From NCBI RefSeq assembly GCF_008808095.1, contig NZ_CP023396.1:1364001-1428000 (forward strand): 64,000 nt of DNA, read 5' to 3'. Under the pieces are notes generated by a model that worked only from the letters and a program-made list of their open reading frames with translations, was not told the DNA's origin and ran no database searches. Shown one piece after another: positions 40,494 through 50,153 of this stretch (position 1 is the stretch's first letter; each line of letters opens with the position of its first letter). This DNA is from Pseudoalteromonas ruthenica. GTDB taxonomy: Bacteria; Pseudomonadota; Gammaproteobacteria; Enterobacterales; Alteromonadaceae. A program made the position numbers and the translations under genes.

Positions 40494-40594
40494 TTTCATC
40501 AATACTAATAATGGATACCACCCATTTCATAAATAGCACTTTCACCCATACAGTTATAGTGACGCTGACAAAATGAGCCATAACGGAGGCAACT

Positions 40595-40984
40595 ATGCAA
40601 CAACGACACTACACCCACTATGACTGCATCCACATTAATGCTGATCTTGATACCTTTATTCGTGCTCAGTTAGATGCTTGCGGCAATGCCATCCATATTG
40701 AAGAATTTTACCAAGCACTGGCACAACTGAATGACGAGTTTGGCGGCCATTGTCGTGCCTGTGGCGATAATACTTTAACATTGGATGCGCTGCGCGAGCA
40801 CTATCCTAACGCTGCTCAAGTCGACTCACGTGCTGCAGATATTCTCGATGAAGACAATTGTCCGGTTCCCGTAAGCATTTTATTTGTCATGCTTGATGAG
40901 TTAGGGCTGGCACCGAAATTAGGCAATACCGATGCGGTGCGTTTACGGGCACGACAGTTACTGCGCGGCGCGATTGCGGCTTAG
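40595..40984 (+). CDS. Unrecognised small protein with a CRACG motif
   Basis: A 129-residue acidic cytoplasmic protein I do not recognise. It has His/Asp-rich N-terminal residues (QQRHYTHYDCIHINAD) and a CRACG pair (about residues 53-57), and an Ala/Leu-rich helical C terminus. A GGAGG ribosome site six bases before the ATG supports expression. Its last 27 bases overlap the end of the icd-like gene on the opposite strand. Whether the cysteines bind a metal is unknown. Confidence 0.6.
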   Translation: MQQRHYTHYDCIHINADLDTFIRAQLDACGNAIHIEEFYQALAQLNDEFGGHCRACGDNTLTLDALREHYPNAAQVDSRAADILDEDNCPVPVSILFVMLDELGLAPKLGNTDAVRLRARQLLRGAIAA

Positions 40985-42157
40985 ATATTGCTCAATCGCC
41001 GTGATCACCGCGTCTGTGGACACCTGTGGCAGTTTATGAGTACGGGTGTCGAGTTGAAACAACTGCGGGTAGTGGCTGATAACATGCTTAAGCGCGTGAA
41101 ATAACCGCGTACTTGCTTGCTCCAGGCCTAAGTGTTGTAGCAATAACACACCCGCCCATAGTGTTGCACAAGGGTTGGCAACACCCTGGCCTGCGATTCG
41201 TCGAAATGGACCATGACTGGGCTCAAAGATTGCCATCTCGTTATTACAATTAATGCTGGGAATAATGCCTACGCCCCCGACCAGCGCCGCTCCTAAATCA
41301 GCAATCAAATCCCCTGCGAGATTATTACACACCAACACGTCAAACTCTGATGCGTACTGCGGTAAACGTTGCATTACCCGATCGAGCATCATGAACTCGA
41401 CTTCAATACTTTGGCCTGTGTTGCTGCGTAGCTGGTAATACTGCTTGCAGGTACTTAACGTAACCTCATGGTGCTGCTGCAGGTAGGCCAGCGCCCAACG
41501 TTGGAATTGCCCTTCAGTAAGCTGCCAAGCATTACTTTTATGTACAATAGTGAGCTTTGTGCGATGATGCGCCAAGGCATAGCTGAGTGCTTGCGCGACC
41601 AGTCGCTCGGTCGCGGCTTGCGAGCAGTTTTTGATCGCTAAGGCGCAGTTATCAGCAAAGCGGAGCTTGTAATACCCTAACTCCTGCTCCAACACCTCGA
41701 TTAAACGTGACGCATCACTGCTTTGGGCAGCCAGTTCAATACTTGCAAAGCTATCCTCACTGCACTCACGAAAGACTACCATATCAATAGCGCCACTGTT
41801 TTTCAGAGGGCTTGGCAAACCATCGAGTGCTTTAATCACACGCATATTGCAAAATAAATCGAGCTCTTCACGTAAAGCAATGTTCAAGGAGCGAAACCCA
41901 CCGCCAATGGCACTGCTCATCGGCCCTTTTAAGGCTACTTTGAGCGCTCTTAGCTGCGTGATTGTGGCCTCAGGAAACCACTCGCCATCGCCTTCTCTAG
42001 CCGCTTGCTCACCGAGCAATAAAGCATGCCAGTCAATGCCGTACTGACCATGGTAGGTAAGCGCAACCACCTGATCAATCACGGCGCGTACATACGGCAT
42101 TATCTCCGGGCCGATACCATCGCCATCAATATAGCCCACCTCGAAATTATGCATCAT
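40958..42157 (-). CDS. Isocitrate/isopropylmalate dehydrogenase family protein
   Basis: A 399-residue beta-decarboxylating dehydrogenase, closer to E. coli Icd than to LeuB. Substrate residues seem kept: Ser90, Asn92, Arg96 in FRSLNIALR, Arg106, Arg130 in FRECSED, Lys207, and metal-binding Asp283 and Asp287. The catalytic Tyr160 of Icd is Phe137 here, and the NADP-selecting Lys344-Tyr345 of Icd are Arg-Ile (320-321), closer to NAD enzymes. Probably a divergent paralogue whose substrate or activity differs from that of Icd. Two ATGs are in tandem at the start. It overlaps the convergent small gene by 27 bases. Confidence 0.82.
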   Translation of the reverse strand: MMHNFEVGYIDGDGIGPEIMPYVRAVIDQVVALTYHGQYGIDWHALLLGEQAAREGDGEWFPEATITQLRALKVALKGPMSSAIGGGFRSLNIALREELDLFCNMRVIKALDGLPSPLKNSGAIDMVVFRECSEDSFASIELAAQSSDASRLIEVLEQELGYYKLRFADNCALAIKNCSQAATERLVAQALSYALAHHRTKLTIVHKSNAWQLTEGQFQRWALAYLQQHHEVTLSTCKQYYQLRSNTGQSIEVEFMMLDRVMQRLPQYASEFDVLVCNNLAGDLIADLGAALVGGVGIIPSINCNNEMAIFEPSHGPFRRIAGQGVANPCATLWAGVLLLQHLGLEQASTRLFHALKHVISHYPQLFQLDTRTHKLPQVSTDAVITAIEQYLSRNRAAQ

Positions 42158-42258
42158 AATGATTGTAATAAAGTTCAGCTTACAGAGATCTTGTTATAAC
42201 AATCAGCAGTACAATTCGCTAATCAACCGTGACTTTGTTTAGCATTCATAGGATCAAT

Positions 42259-43107
42259 ATGCGCATTTATGTTGCCATCATAGTCTTGGCCTTTCTAACT
42301 CCCGGCACTAGTGCAGACACGCACTGGCAGTTGAACTTCGAAAGCTATGCAAGTGATGAGCGCCAACAACAGCTACAAGCGTGGGTAAATACCGCAGTAG
42401 ACAATACCCACAAACAGCTTGGAGCCCTTAATTATAAGCATGTTGACGTGAGCATTAGTCAACCTGTGTTTACCACTGAAGCTGTGCCTTGGGGGGAGAT
42501 AAAACGCGGGCCACCGGTGCAAGTGGTGCTCGAAATTGGACGTTTTGCCGATATAAAGCGTATACGCAAAGACTGGACTATTTATCATGAGTTGGCGCAT
42601 TTATACATGCCCTATCTCCCCGCCGAAGACAGGTGGTTAAGCGAAGGGTTTGCCACTTTGATGCAAAACTACACCATGCTCCATGCAGGAATATACAATC
42701 GCGGGCAATTCGAACACCGCCTGCAAGCCGGATTAGCACGCGGTAAAGCTGACACACGTATCCAGCAAGGGCCGCTTAGTGAAGTCAGTGCCACCATGTG
42801 GCAACGCCAAGCCTATCAACGTGTTTATTGGTCTGGCGTGGCTTATTTTATTGAAGTAGAGAGTGAACTCGCACGCCAAAAGCTGAGGCTAAGCGATGTC
42901 ATTGCACGTTATAATCACTGCTGCTTTCGCCCACGCAGCAGTGCCAAAGAATTTATCAGTGCCCTTGATGGCATCGCAAAGACACCTGTGTTCTCAAATT
43001 TGTATAGCCGCTATCGACTGCGCCGTGACTTTCCTACTATCAAACAGGCCCAAATAGCGCGCTTAACCATCAGCGCGGTCAACCTGGGCGCCGCCACTGG
43101 GCAATAA
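42259..43107 (+). CDS. Exported gluzincin-type metallopeptidase, unclassified
   Basis: A 282-residue exported protein with a signal peptide (1-19). The zinc motif is HELAH (His110, Glu111, His114) with Glu129 in RWLSEGFATL, as in M1 aminopeptidases, but the spacing between the second His and the Glu is 14 rather than 18 residues, and the rest of the M1 fold is absent. The ATG at 42259 has AGGATC upstream; an in-frame GTG at 42229 adds a non-signal leader. Substrate unknown. Its 3' end overlaps the convergent hydrolase gene. Confidence 0.78.
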   Translation: MRIYVAIIVLAFLTPGTSADTHWQLNFESYASDERQQQLQAWVNTAVDNTHKQLGALNYKHVDVSISQPVFTTEAVPWGEIKRGPPVQVVLEIGRFADIKRIRKDWTIYHELAHLYMPYLPAEDRWLSEGFATLMQNYTMLHAGIYNRGQFEHRLQAGLARGKADTRIQQGPLSEVSATMWQRQAYQRVYWSGVAYFIEVESELARQKLRLSDVIARYNHCCFRPRSSAKEFISALDGIAKTPVFSNLYSRYRLRRDFPTIKQAQIARLTISAVNLGAATGQ

Positions 43108-43618
43108 GGGCGTTGCCGTAATCACGTGCTTGAGCGCTGAAGCTCGATGCAAGTGGATTCATAAAGCCATGCTCATAGGCACTGCGATGGTAATGGATAC
43201 GCGGGTGTGACAGTGTCGCCATCAGCTGTTTAACGTCAAATGCGCTTTCATGACGAGCAAAAATAATGTCCGTGTTACAGCTTGGCACTAAATCGACATG
43301 ATGCCTTATTTGCGTTGGATAAAATAACAGGGCACGAGAGACATTTCGACTTTGACTTATCGCGCGCCATGCGGCACTTGCCCCCGCACTAAAACCAATG
43401 ACATCAACCTGCCTAAAGCGCTCAAGGGTCTGCATAACACGCCGCAAATACTCATCATGGCCACCTTTTGCAATGAACTGCTGATAGGCCTGATGTTGCT
43501 GTGTAGCTGGCAACGCTGTGTCATTGGCACATAGTAATGTCGCATCGAGGCTCTTGGCGAGCGCTTGCGTCGCCTGCGTTTTAGAAAAAATGTCGGAGAG
43601 TAACAGTAATTTAGCCAT
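43079..43618 (-). CDS. Small alpha/beta hydrolase-like protein
   Basis: A 179-residue protein with the serine-hydrolase nucleophile elbow GFSAGASAAW and a late EHGF that can supply the catalytic His, in the style of dienelactone hydrolases. It has no signal peptide. ATGs lie at 43621 and 43618; the second has the better distance from GGGGGG. It overlaps the gluzincin gene by 29 bases at the 3' end. Substrate unknown. Confidence 0.72.
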   Translation of the reverse strand: MAKLLLLSDIFSKTQATQALAKSLDATLLCANDTALPATQQHQAYQQFIAKGGHDEYLRRVMQTLERFRQVDVIGFSAGASAAWRAISQSRNVSRALLFYPTQIRHHVDLVPSCNTDIIFARHESAFDVKQLMATLSHPRIHYHRSAYEHGFMNPLASSFSAQARDYGNALIAQWRRPG

Positions 43619-43722
43619 CATCGCCCCCCTGCTAGGCAAACAACGATTATAAAGCAAGCTTGATAAAGTTTATATTTATTTATGTTCTTGATTCTGAAAC
43701 ATAAACAAAGCTGCTACACTCA

Positions 43723-44619
43723 ATGAACAAGGTATTAATAAATGCAGTAAGCTTTATGTTGCGTCGGTATCCACTTATATTGCTCTTAGGCTTCGTGCAC
43801 TCGCTCACAGCATATGCAAATGAGCGCCAAACGATACGCTGGCTGGTGTTTGACTTTGCCCCCTATTACATTATGAGTGACACACATCAAGGTGAAGGGC
43901 GAGATGAGCAAACCATCGCCCTGTTGCAGCAACAACTGCCTGATTACCGGTTCGACTATGTGCATATCCCAGGCAGTCGTGCTATCCATGAGCTCAGCAA
44001 CCCGCAAAATACCTACTGCATCTTATCCTTGTACAAAACCCAGCGTCGCCTAGACAAACTGTTGTTTACTAATAACGCTTCAACTGTGGGACTTTCTCCT
44101 GCATTGGTGATGCGTAAGGAGCTTGCTAACACGTTAGGGTTGGTAGAAGGTGAGCCAGTATCGCTCAGCCAATTGCTCGCTGAGCAAGGCCTACGGTTAG
44201 GGTTACCGATGAACCGCTCTTATGGCAAAGAGCTTGACCACATCATCAACCACAGTCCACGCGGCAGCCTAGTCACTCGTCCGGGCAAAGACGTACTCGC
44301 CAGCCTGACTTATATGTTGATCAAAGAACGGCTAGATATGCTCGTTGGTTATCCGAGCGAGCATTACTATTTGGCATCAAAAATGGGAGTGAAAGAGCAA
44401 ATGGCTATTTTTCCTATCGCCGAGGTCGCGCCCATTAGTCACGGCTACGTGGGGTGCAGCAATACCGCCTTGGGATCCGAACATATTGATATTATCGACA
44501 GCGCGTTAGAAAAAATAACAACAACCGATAGCTTCCAGCAAGTAATGATGCGCTGGCTGCCACCACAATTGAAGCCACGCTTACAACAACAGTTGCAAAC
44601 GCGGCTAAAAGCACCGTAA
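43723..44619 (+). CDS. Periplasmic substrate-binding-like protein (TIGR02285-type)
   Basis: A 298-residue exported protein. A signal peptide within the first 32 residues (LILLLGFVHSLTAYA) is followed by a solute-binding-protein fold of the type 2 class that resembles TIGR02285 proteins: WLVFDFAPYYI near the start, YCILSLYKTQRR, and a Lys/Arg-rich amphipathic C terminus. No transporter permease is adjacent, so it could be an orphan sensor or scavenging protein. Signal start at 43723 rather than the internal Met at 43756 is not certain. Confidence 0.7.
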   Translation: MNKVLINAVSFMLRRYPLILLLGFVHSLTAYANERQTIRWLVFDFAPYYIMSDTHQGEGRDEQTIALLQQQLPDYRFDYVHIPGSRAIHELSNPQNTYCILSLYKTQRRLDKLLFTNNASTVGLSPALVMRKELANTLGLVEGEPVSLSQLLAEQGLRLGLPMNRSYGKELDHIINHSPRGSLVTRPGKDVLASLTYMLIKERLDMLVGYPSEHYYLASKMGVKEQMAIFPIAEVAPISHGYVGCSNTALGSEHIDIIDSALEKITTTDSFQQVMMRWLPPQLKPRLQQQLQTRLKAP

Positions 44620-44629
44620 GTCGAAAATA

Positions 44630-45208
44630 TTACTTACGTACACCTTCTATCGATAGCTCGATGTCAACATGAGTCGATGCTGGTCCAAGGTTATAATCAA
44701 TATTGTAGTCTTTAAGCGCTAGCTGGGTATGCCCTAAAAAGCCGACACGGTAGCCACCCCATGGATCATCACCTTCACCAATTTTTTCTATATCGAAGCT
44801 AATGGTTTTGGTTACACCATTGAGGGTAAATTCGCCCGTTACTTTACCAGTAGTATCATCGCTAAAGCTGATATCGGTGCTTTTGAAGGTCGCTTTAGGG
44901 TGCTCACCAACATTTAAGAAATCGTCACCACGCAAGTGCTTATCACGCTCAGCATGGTTAGAATCAATACTGCTGGTGTCTATCACGACATTGATCTTTG
45001 ACTCGTTAGGTTTATCAGCGTCATAGCTGAAGTCGCCCGAGAAAGTATTAAAGCGGCCATATAACCAACTATAACCTAAGTGCTGAATTTTAAAGTTAAC
45101 AAAGGCATGCGCCCCTTTGGTATCGATCACATAATCAGCAGCAAGTGCGGCTGAACTGGATGTGAGTAAAGCGGCACCAAGTGCAAGTTTAGTAAGTGAT
45201 TTATTCAT
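44630..45208 (-). CDS. yceI: YceI family periplasmic protein
   Basis: A 192-residue lipocalin-fold protein with a signal peptide (cleaved near ALAADY). It has the family core: [25 protein letters not shown] start (HAFVNF, HLGYSWL), [21 protein letters not shown] and [12 protein letters not shown]. YceI proteins bind isoprenoid quinone-like lipids. It overlaps the cytochrome b561 gene by eight bases, the same pair as yceJ-yceI of E. coli. Confidence 0.93.
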   Translation of the reverse strand: MNKSLTKLALGAALLTSSSAALAADYVIDTKGAHAFVNFKIQHLGYSWLYGRFNTFSGDFSYDADKPNESKINVVIDTSSIDSNHAERDKHLRGDDFLNVGEHPKATFKSTDISFSDDTTGKVTGEFTLNGVTKTISFDIEKIGEGDDPWGGYRVGFLGHTQLALKDYNIDYNLGPASTHVDIELSIEGVRK

Positions 45209-45764
45209 GATTATCTCCTTTTGTCGCTTTGAGCATACGCGTCAAAGTACGATCTCGATTAATAAAGTGATGTTTTAATGCCGCTAGGGCGTGTAACGCA
45301 GCAAAAATAATTAAGCTCCAAGCCACATACTCATGGATCAATCCAGCGATATCCTCTTGGTTATCAATGAATTCGCCCATTGAAGGGACAGTGAATAATG
45401 AGAACACCTCGATACCGCGCCCATCTGCAGTTGAGATTAAATACCCGGTCATCAGTAATACAGCTAACAACACATAGAGTAGCCCATGGGCGATGTGTGC
45501 TAGGCGGTTTTGCCATACCAAGGTCGGATCAGCGGCGCGCGGAGTCACCTGGGTAATACGCCACACTAAGCGCAGCGTAAACACCAGTGCTAGGGTGATA
45601 CCGATGCTTTTATGCAAATCCAATGAGCCTTTGTACCAGCTGTCGTAGTAACTCAAATCAACCATGTACAAGCCCAATCCAAACAGCCCAAACACAGCTA
45701 TAGCCACTAACCAGTGCAGAAATATGGCTATCCATCCATAGCCATATTGAGTATTTTTTAACAT
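45201..45764 (-). CDS. Cytochrome b561 family protein
   Basis: A 187-residue inner-membrane b-type cytochrome with four helices. Heme-ligand histidines are seen in the helices ([37 protein letters not shown]). It is the likely electron partner of the coupled YceI protein, paralleling E. coli YceJ. A good ATG at 45764 follows an AGGAG site. Confidence 0.92.
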   Translation of the reverse strand: MLKNTQYGYGWIAIFLHWLVAIAVFGLFGLGLYMVDLSYYDSWYKGSLDLHKSIGITLALVFTLRLVWRITQVTPRAADPTLVWQNRLAHIAHGLLYVLLAVLLMTGYLISTADGRGIEVFSLFTVPSMGEFIDNQEDIAGLIHEYVAWSLIIFAALHALAALKHHFINRDRTLTRMLKATKGDNHE

Positions 45765-45862
45765 CGCTCACTCTCCTTAATAACTGCAAATAGCTTAAAT
45801 CAGCCGTTGAGAAAAAAACATGGCGCTGGCGCAATGCTAAGTGTGCGTAAATGCACAAAACT

Positions 45863-46390
45863 TTATTCACCATCGCTGAAAGTGCGCTTAAATAGCCAGT
45901 CCTCCACTTCTTCGCCATTGATATAATAGCCGTTATAACCTTGGCAGTGCTGAGTGAAACCCTGCTTTAATAAAAGCGCTCGTGACGCCTCATTGCCGGC
46001 AGTAACTGTGGCTGTATATTCGCGCAGACTAAACTGACTGTGCCCATGCTCAAGCAACGCATGCAGAGACTCACTCCCCAACCCTTGCCCTTGGTATTGT
46101 GGTAGGAGCATAAATCCCAACTCTGCTAGGTGCTCACTGTGACGATAAAACCCCGTGACCCCAATAAGCTCACCGCTTCGCTTTGCAATGGCCCACGTAT
46201 ACCAACAAGGCTGCATACTCGTAGGGTTTAAACGTTGTTGAAAGCGTTCTTGCACCTCATCAATATCCCCTATATCCGCCACATAGCGCATCACCTCGGG
46301 GTGTTGATGTAAGGCATAAAACACTGGCCAATGTGCTGCTCGCAATGGCTGATGTTGTAATCGAGGCGAGTGAAAATCCATTAATGACAT
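45863..46390 (-). CDS. GNAT family N-acetyltransferase (RimJ/RimL-like)
   Basis: A 175-residue acetyl-CoA-dependent acyltransferase. The acetyl-CoA loop reads LLPQYQGQGLGSES (about 96-108), and the C terminus NEASRALLLKQGF is typical for the RimJ/RimL subgroup. Substrate unknown. Start at 46390 or the in-frame ATG 46381 (MDFHSPR). Confidence 0.85.
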   Translation of the reverse strand: MSLMDFHSPRLQHQPLRAAHWPVFYALHQHPEVMRYVADIGDIDEVQERFQQRLNPTSMQPCWYTWAIAKRSGELIGVTGFYRHSEHLAELGFMLLPQYQGQGLGSESLHALLEHGHSQFSLREYTATVTAGNEASRALLLKQGFTQHCQGYNGYYINGEEVEDWLFKRTFSDGE

Positions 46391-46403
46391 GCTCTAGTGC
46401 TCC

Positions 46404-46430
46404 AAAAAAGCCGAGCGCTAGGCTCGGCTT
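46404..46430 (-). terminator. Terminator after the prolyl oligopeptidase gene
   Basis: On the minus strand AAGCCGAGC pairs with GCTCGGCTT around a five-base loop and is followed by six T residues. Confidence 0.85.
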
Positions 46431-46456
46431 CGATACGTGTATAACGCAATAAATTG

Positions 46457-48616
46457 TTAAAGCTTTTTAATACCCATGTTGTAGAGAGTAAAGCCATAAA
46501 TATCAGCGTATTGCTCAATGGTTTTACTGGTTGGTGTGCCAGCACCATGCCCGGCATTGGTTTCAATGCGGATCATCACTGGATTCTCACCTTGGTGCTT
46601 ATCTTGAAGCTCTGCTGCGAACTTGTATGAGTGCGCTGGAACCACACGATCATCGTGATCGCCTGTGGTAATTAAAGTTGCAGGATAGTTCACACCTGGT
46701 TTTACATTGTGAACCGGTGAGTACCCTTTTAGGTAATTAAACATTTCTTTGCTATCTTGCGCCGTACCATAGTCGTACGCCCATCCCGCACCTGCGGTGA
46801 AAGTATGGTAGCGCAGCATATCAAGAACACCGACCGCTGGGAGTGCTACTTTGAATAAATCAGGGCGCTGGGTCATTACCGCCCCCACTAACAAGCCACC
46901 ATTTGAACCGCCACGTACAGCAAGGCGCTCACTGGAGGTGTAGTCGTTATCGATAAGGAATTCTGCGGCAGCAATAAAGTCATCAAACACATTTTGTTTT
47001 TCTAACTGGGTGCCCGCTTTATGCCATTTTTTACCGTATTCGCCGCCACCGCGTAAATTAGCTACCGCGTATACTCCGCCCTGCTCAAGCCATGCAGCCG
47101 TTGTGGCGCTAAAGCGCGGCGTCAAGCTAATATTAAAGCCACCATACCCGTATAAAATAGTAGGCGCCTCACCGTTGAGCTTAGTGCCTTTTTTATAGGT
47201 GATGATCATGGGTACTTTAGTGCCGTCTTTAGAGGTGTAGAATACCTGTTTAGACTCGTACTGTGAGGGGTCAAATTTAGCACCTGACTCTCTATAAACC
47301 TGAGATTCTCCGCTTTGTACATCAAAGCTAAAAATAGTGCCCGGAGTCTTATAGTTAGTGAAGGTGTAATACAAGGTCTGTTGCTCTTGTTTACCGCCAA
47401 AGCCAGAGGCCGTGCCGACACCCGGTAACGCGATTTCTCGCACTAGCTTACCGCTTTTATCAAACTGTTTAACTTGTGAAATGGCATCGACCATATAGCG
47501 GGCAAAGAAATAACCGCCGCCCTTTGATAGGTTGAGTACATTGTCTGTTTCAGGGATCAAATCTTGCCAGTTTTCAGGAGCTGGGTCCTTCGCATCCACC
47601 GTAACCACACGCTTGTTTGGCGCATCTTTGTTGGTCACTAAAAACAGTGTGTCACCTTCGTTGTCAATGACACTGGTGTCATAGGTAATATCATCAATCA
47701 CCGTGACCAGTTCACTGTTTTCATCTGTCAAATCTTTAATAAAGAGCTTGTTGCCTGATGTTGATACCGCTGCGGAAATAACCAAGAAACGCTCGTCTGA
47801 AGTCACCGCTGCGCCAACATAGCGATGTTTTTGCGCCTCAGTGCCACCAAAGATGAGTTGATCGTCTTTTTGCGCCGTACCTAGCTTGTGGTAATACAGT
47901 TTATGCTGGTCTGTTTTTGCTGACAGTTCACTGCCCTCTGGCTTGTCATAGCTTGAATAATAAAAGCCGTCGTTGCCTAACCAAGAAATACCGCTGAACT
48001 TAACATCCACTAAGGTTTCACCCAGCTGCTTTTTGCTCTCGGTATCAAGCACAATCACTTTACGCCAATCACTGCCGCCCTCTGAGATTTGATACGCTGC
48101 TAAAGAGCCATCCTCACTAAAGCTAATGCCAGCAAGCGACGTCGTACCATCTTCACTAAAAGTGTTAGGGTCTAAGAAAATTTCTGCCTCACCGTCTCCT
48201 TTTTGACGATAAAGTACATATTGGTTTTGCAAGCCGTCATTTTTGTAAAAGTAGGTGTAGTCACCTTCTTTAAAGGGGGCGCTGACTTTTTCGTAATCCA
48301 TTAGCGTCTTAAGACGCTCTTTTAGCTCGTCTCGGTAAGGAATTTGCTCGAGGTAGTCAAAAGTGACTTGGTTCTGTGCCTCAACCCATTTAGCGGTCTC
48401 TTCGCTCATATCGTCTTCTAACCAACGATAGGGATCAGCAACTTGCTCGCCAAAATAACTGTCGACAACGTCGCCTTTGCGAGTATCCGGGTAGTTTATC
48501 TGGGCGACCTGTTTTTCAGGCTGTTCTAGTTGTTCATTTTGCTGTTGTGAAGCTGGCTTTTCGCTGCATCCCGTTAGGGCAATGCATACCGCAACTGCGA
48601 GAGATTTTTTAAGCAT
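46457..48616 (-). CDS. Prolyl oligopeptidase family lipoprotein (S9A)
   Basis: A 719-residue serine peptidase with a lipoprotein signal (LTGC, Cys17), so it should be anchored in the envelope. A seven-bladed propeller (about 70-450) is followed by the hydrolase domain with catalytic Ser571 in GGSNGG, the acidic cluster DHDDR (653-657) and His690 in AGHGAGT. It cuts short peptides after proline. It is followed by a terminator and preceded by an open spacer, so it is transcribed alone. Confidence 0.93.
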   Translation of the reverse strand: MLKKSLAVAVCIALTGCSEKPASQQQNEQLEQPEKQVAQINYPDTRKGDVVDSYFGEQVADPYRWLEDDMSEETAKWVEAQNQVTFDYLEQIPYRDELKERLKTLMDYEKVSAPFKEGDYTYFYKNDGLQNQYVLYRQKGDGEAEIFLDPNTFSEDGTTSLAGISFSEDGSLAAYQISEGGSDWRKVIVLDTESKKQLGETLVDVKFSGISWLGNDGFYYSSYDKPEGSELSAKTDQHKLYYHKLGTAQKDDQLIFGGTEAQKHRYVGAAVTSDERFLVISAAVSTSGNKLFIKDLTDENSELVTVIDDITYDTSVIDNEGDTLFLVTNKDAPNKRVVTVDAKDPAPENWQDLIPETDNVLNLSKGGGYFFARYMVDAISQVKQFDKSGKLVREIALPGVGTASGFGGKQEQQTLYYTFTNYKTPGTIFSFDVQSGESQVYRESGAKFDPSQYESKQVFYTSKDGTKVPMIITYKKGTKLNGEAPTILYGYGGFNISLTPRFSATTAAWLEQGGVYAVANLRGGGEYGKKWHKAGTQLEKQNVFDDFIAAAEFLIDNDYTSSERLAVRGGSNGGLLVGAVMTQRPDLFKVALPAVGVLDMLRYHTFTAGAGWAYDYGTAQDSKEMFNYLKGYSPVHNVKPGVNYPATLITTGDHDDRVVPAHSYKFAAELQDKHQGENPVMIRIETNAGHGAGTPTSKTIEQYADIYGFTLYNMGIKKL

Positions 48617-48903
48617 AATTTTTTCGTATTTTGTTGTTAGAATCGAAGTTAAATTAGCGCTCTAGCTGTCTATTGTCCAGCGAAGCGAGACAGTTTCGCG
48701 TTTAAAAGCCCTATAAAAAAGAAAACCAACCTGAGTATTCAGGTTGGCTATCTGGCTGGTTGCATGCCTGTTAACTTATTATTAACTCAAAACTGGCTTT
48801 TTTGCTCAACTTTTTCGTTATATAGCGACATTTAATTATATCGTTGAGTAATTTTGAATAATCATCCTGTACGTCGGCCTTGCGCTCTGCTGACTCAATC
48901 AAG
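48617..48903. other. Intergenic spacer with terminator (287 bp)
   Basis: AT-rich region between two minus-strand genes. It holds the hairpin CCAACCTGA/TCAGGTTGG (48726-48747) followed, on the minus strand, by T-rich sequence, which would end the GbsR-type gene, and presumably the peptidase promoter. No coding frame seen. Confidence 0.6.
48716..48747 (-). terminator. Terminator downstream of the GbsR-type gene
   Basis: A 9-bp stem (CCAACCTGA, 48726-48734, with 48739-48747) with a GTAT loop; on the minus strand it is followed by TTTTCTTTTTT. Confidence 0.75.
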
Positions 48904-49503
48904 CTAACTTTCAGGATTCGATTTACCAGTGAACTTGTCACGCATATCAAGCATTTTGGTAACCCCTGCTCCCAGTTTCATCAACGTTGAGAGTTTTTCA
49001 GGGCTTAACCGTTGCAGTTCACCGGCCCACTGGGTGATCATTTCCAACAAATCATGAATTTCCAGCATACGCTGCTGGGCGTATTGCTCTGCCTGGTTAT
49101 TAGGTTCATCAAGAAGGTTATCGCGCAACAGGCTTAAGGTTGGGTCAATTTCGCGTTTTTGGCGCTGCTCAAATACGCGATTAGCCATTTGCCAAATCGT
49201 CCCTGCTGGTTGATAGTACTCTTTACGATCCCCTGGCTTATGTTTGGTGGCGATCAACTGCCACGAATTGAGCTCTTTAATTCCCATACTGACGTTACCA
49301 CGGGAAATATGGAGCGTCTGCGAAAGTTCATTCGCACTGAGTGGCTGTTCACTGAGTAACAATAGCGCGTACATTTGCCCTATTGTGCGATTAAACCCCC
49401 AGCGGCTTCCCATCTCTCCGCAATGCATGACGAATGCTTGCATCTTTTCAGTCAATTCCATGCGCGCTGCCTTATTTTCTGTATTTTCTGAAATTATCAG
49501 CAT
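48904..49503 (-). CDS. GbsR/MarR family transcriptional regulator
   Basis: A 199-residue winged-helix regulator of the GbsR type, which controls glycine betaine or similar genes in other bacteria. Recognisable segments are GSRWGFNRTIGQMYALLLLS, LHISRGNVSMGIKELNSW and PGDRKEYY. Its target here cannot be read; the divergent neighbour is a small hypothetical gene. An internal ATG (49461, MELTEK) is an alternative start. Confidence 0.88.
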   Translation of the reverse strand: MLIISENTENKAARMELTEKMQAFVMHCGEMGSRWGFNRTIGQMYALLLLSEQPLSANELSQTLHISRGNVSMGIKELNSWQLIATKHKPGDRKEYYQPAGTIWQMANRVFEQRQKREIDPTLSLLRDNLLDEPNNQAEQYAQQRMLEIHDLLEMITQWAGELQRLSPEKLSTLMKLGAGVTKMLDMRDKFTGKSNPES

Positions 49504-49645
49504 TTATGGGGTGTAGCGCAAGTGTGAATGTTAACCCTGAGTAAACCACAAAGAAATCGTATTAATTTTAGACAAAATAGTCGTTTTTCCTCTTTACATC
49601 ACTAGTAAATTGATTAAAATCTCGCCTCTTCAAAAAGGAGTGTGA

Positions 49646-50065
49646 ATGTTTAACTACAACGGTACAAATGGTTCGCATCAGCTTAGCTTGCAAGAACAAA
49701 TCGTCACGGCGTCTTTTGTCGGCGCGATTAATGGCCGCATGCTCGAATCATTCGCATCGCAATTGCAATCAATCATCAACGACAGCGCGTTGACCCATTG
49801 GGGTTACATTAGCAACTCTCAGCGTTTAAGCGCCGCAACCCCAGATGCGCAGCAAAAGATGATTGCACTGGCTAAGCACATGCGTGCTCATGGGTGTCAA
49901 GCTTCGGCCTTTGTGATTGACTCGGCGATTGCCATTAGCCAACTAGACAAGGTACGTCAATCGCTGCATTTAGAAGGCAACACCCGCGATATCATCTTCA
50001 GCTGTTATGATGAAGCTCTGCGATATGTAAAACAGCAGCTTAATCCCTTGGTGCTGGGCAGTTAA
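49646..50065 (+). CDS. Small protein, possibly SpoIIAA/STAS-like
   Basis: A 139-residue soluble protein I cannot assign to a known family. The alternating beta and helix pattern (IVTASFVGAINGRM, then a central HWGYISNS and a late DIIFSCYDEALRYV) resembles a SpoIIAA/STAS-type fold, but this is weak inference. An AAAGGAGTG ribosome site supports expression. It is divergent from the GbsR regulator and followed after a gap by an M14-type peptidase. Confidence 0.6.
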   Translation: MFNYNGTNGSHQLSLQEQIVTASFVGAINGRMLESFASQLQSIINDSALTHWGYISNSQRLSAATPDAQQKMIALAKHMRAHGCQASAFVIDSAIAISQLDKVRQSLHLEGNTRDIIFSCYDEALRYVKQQLNPLVLGS

Positions 50066-50153
50066 CATGAATGTGCAAGTCAGCTCGCCAGAGTTGACTT
50101 TCACGTACACCTCTCTAAGCTGCGCCCATCACCATAGAGTTTAAGGAAGGGTT

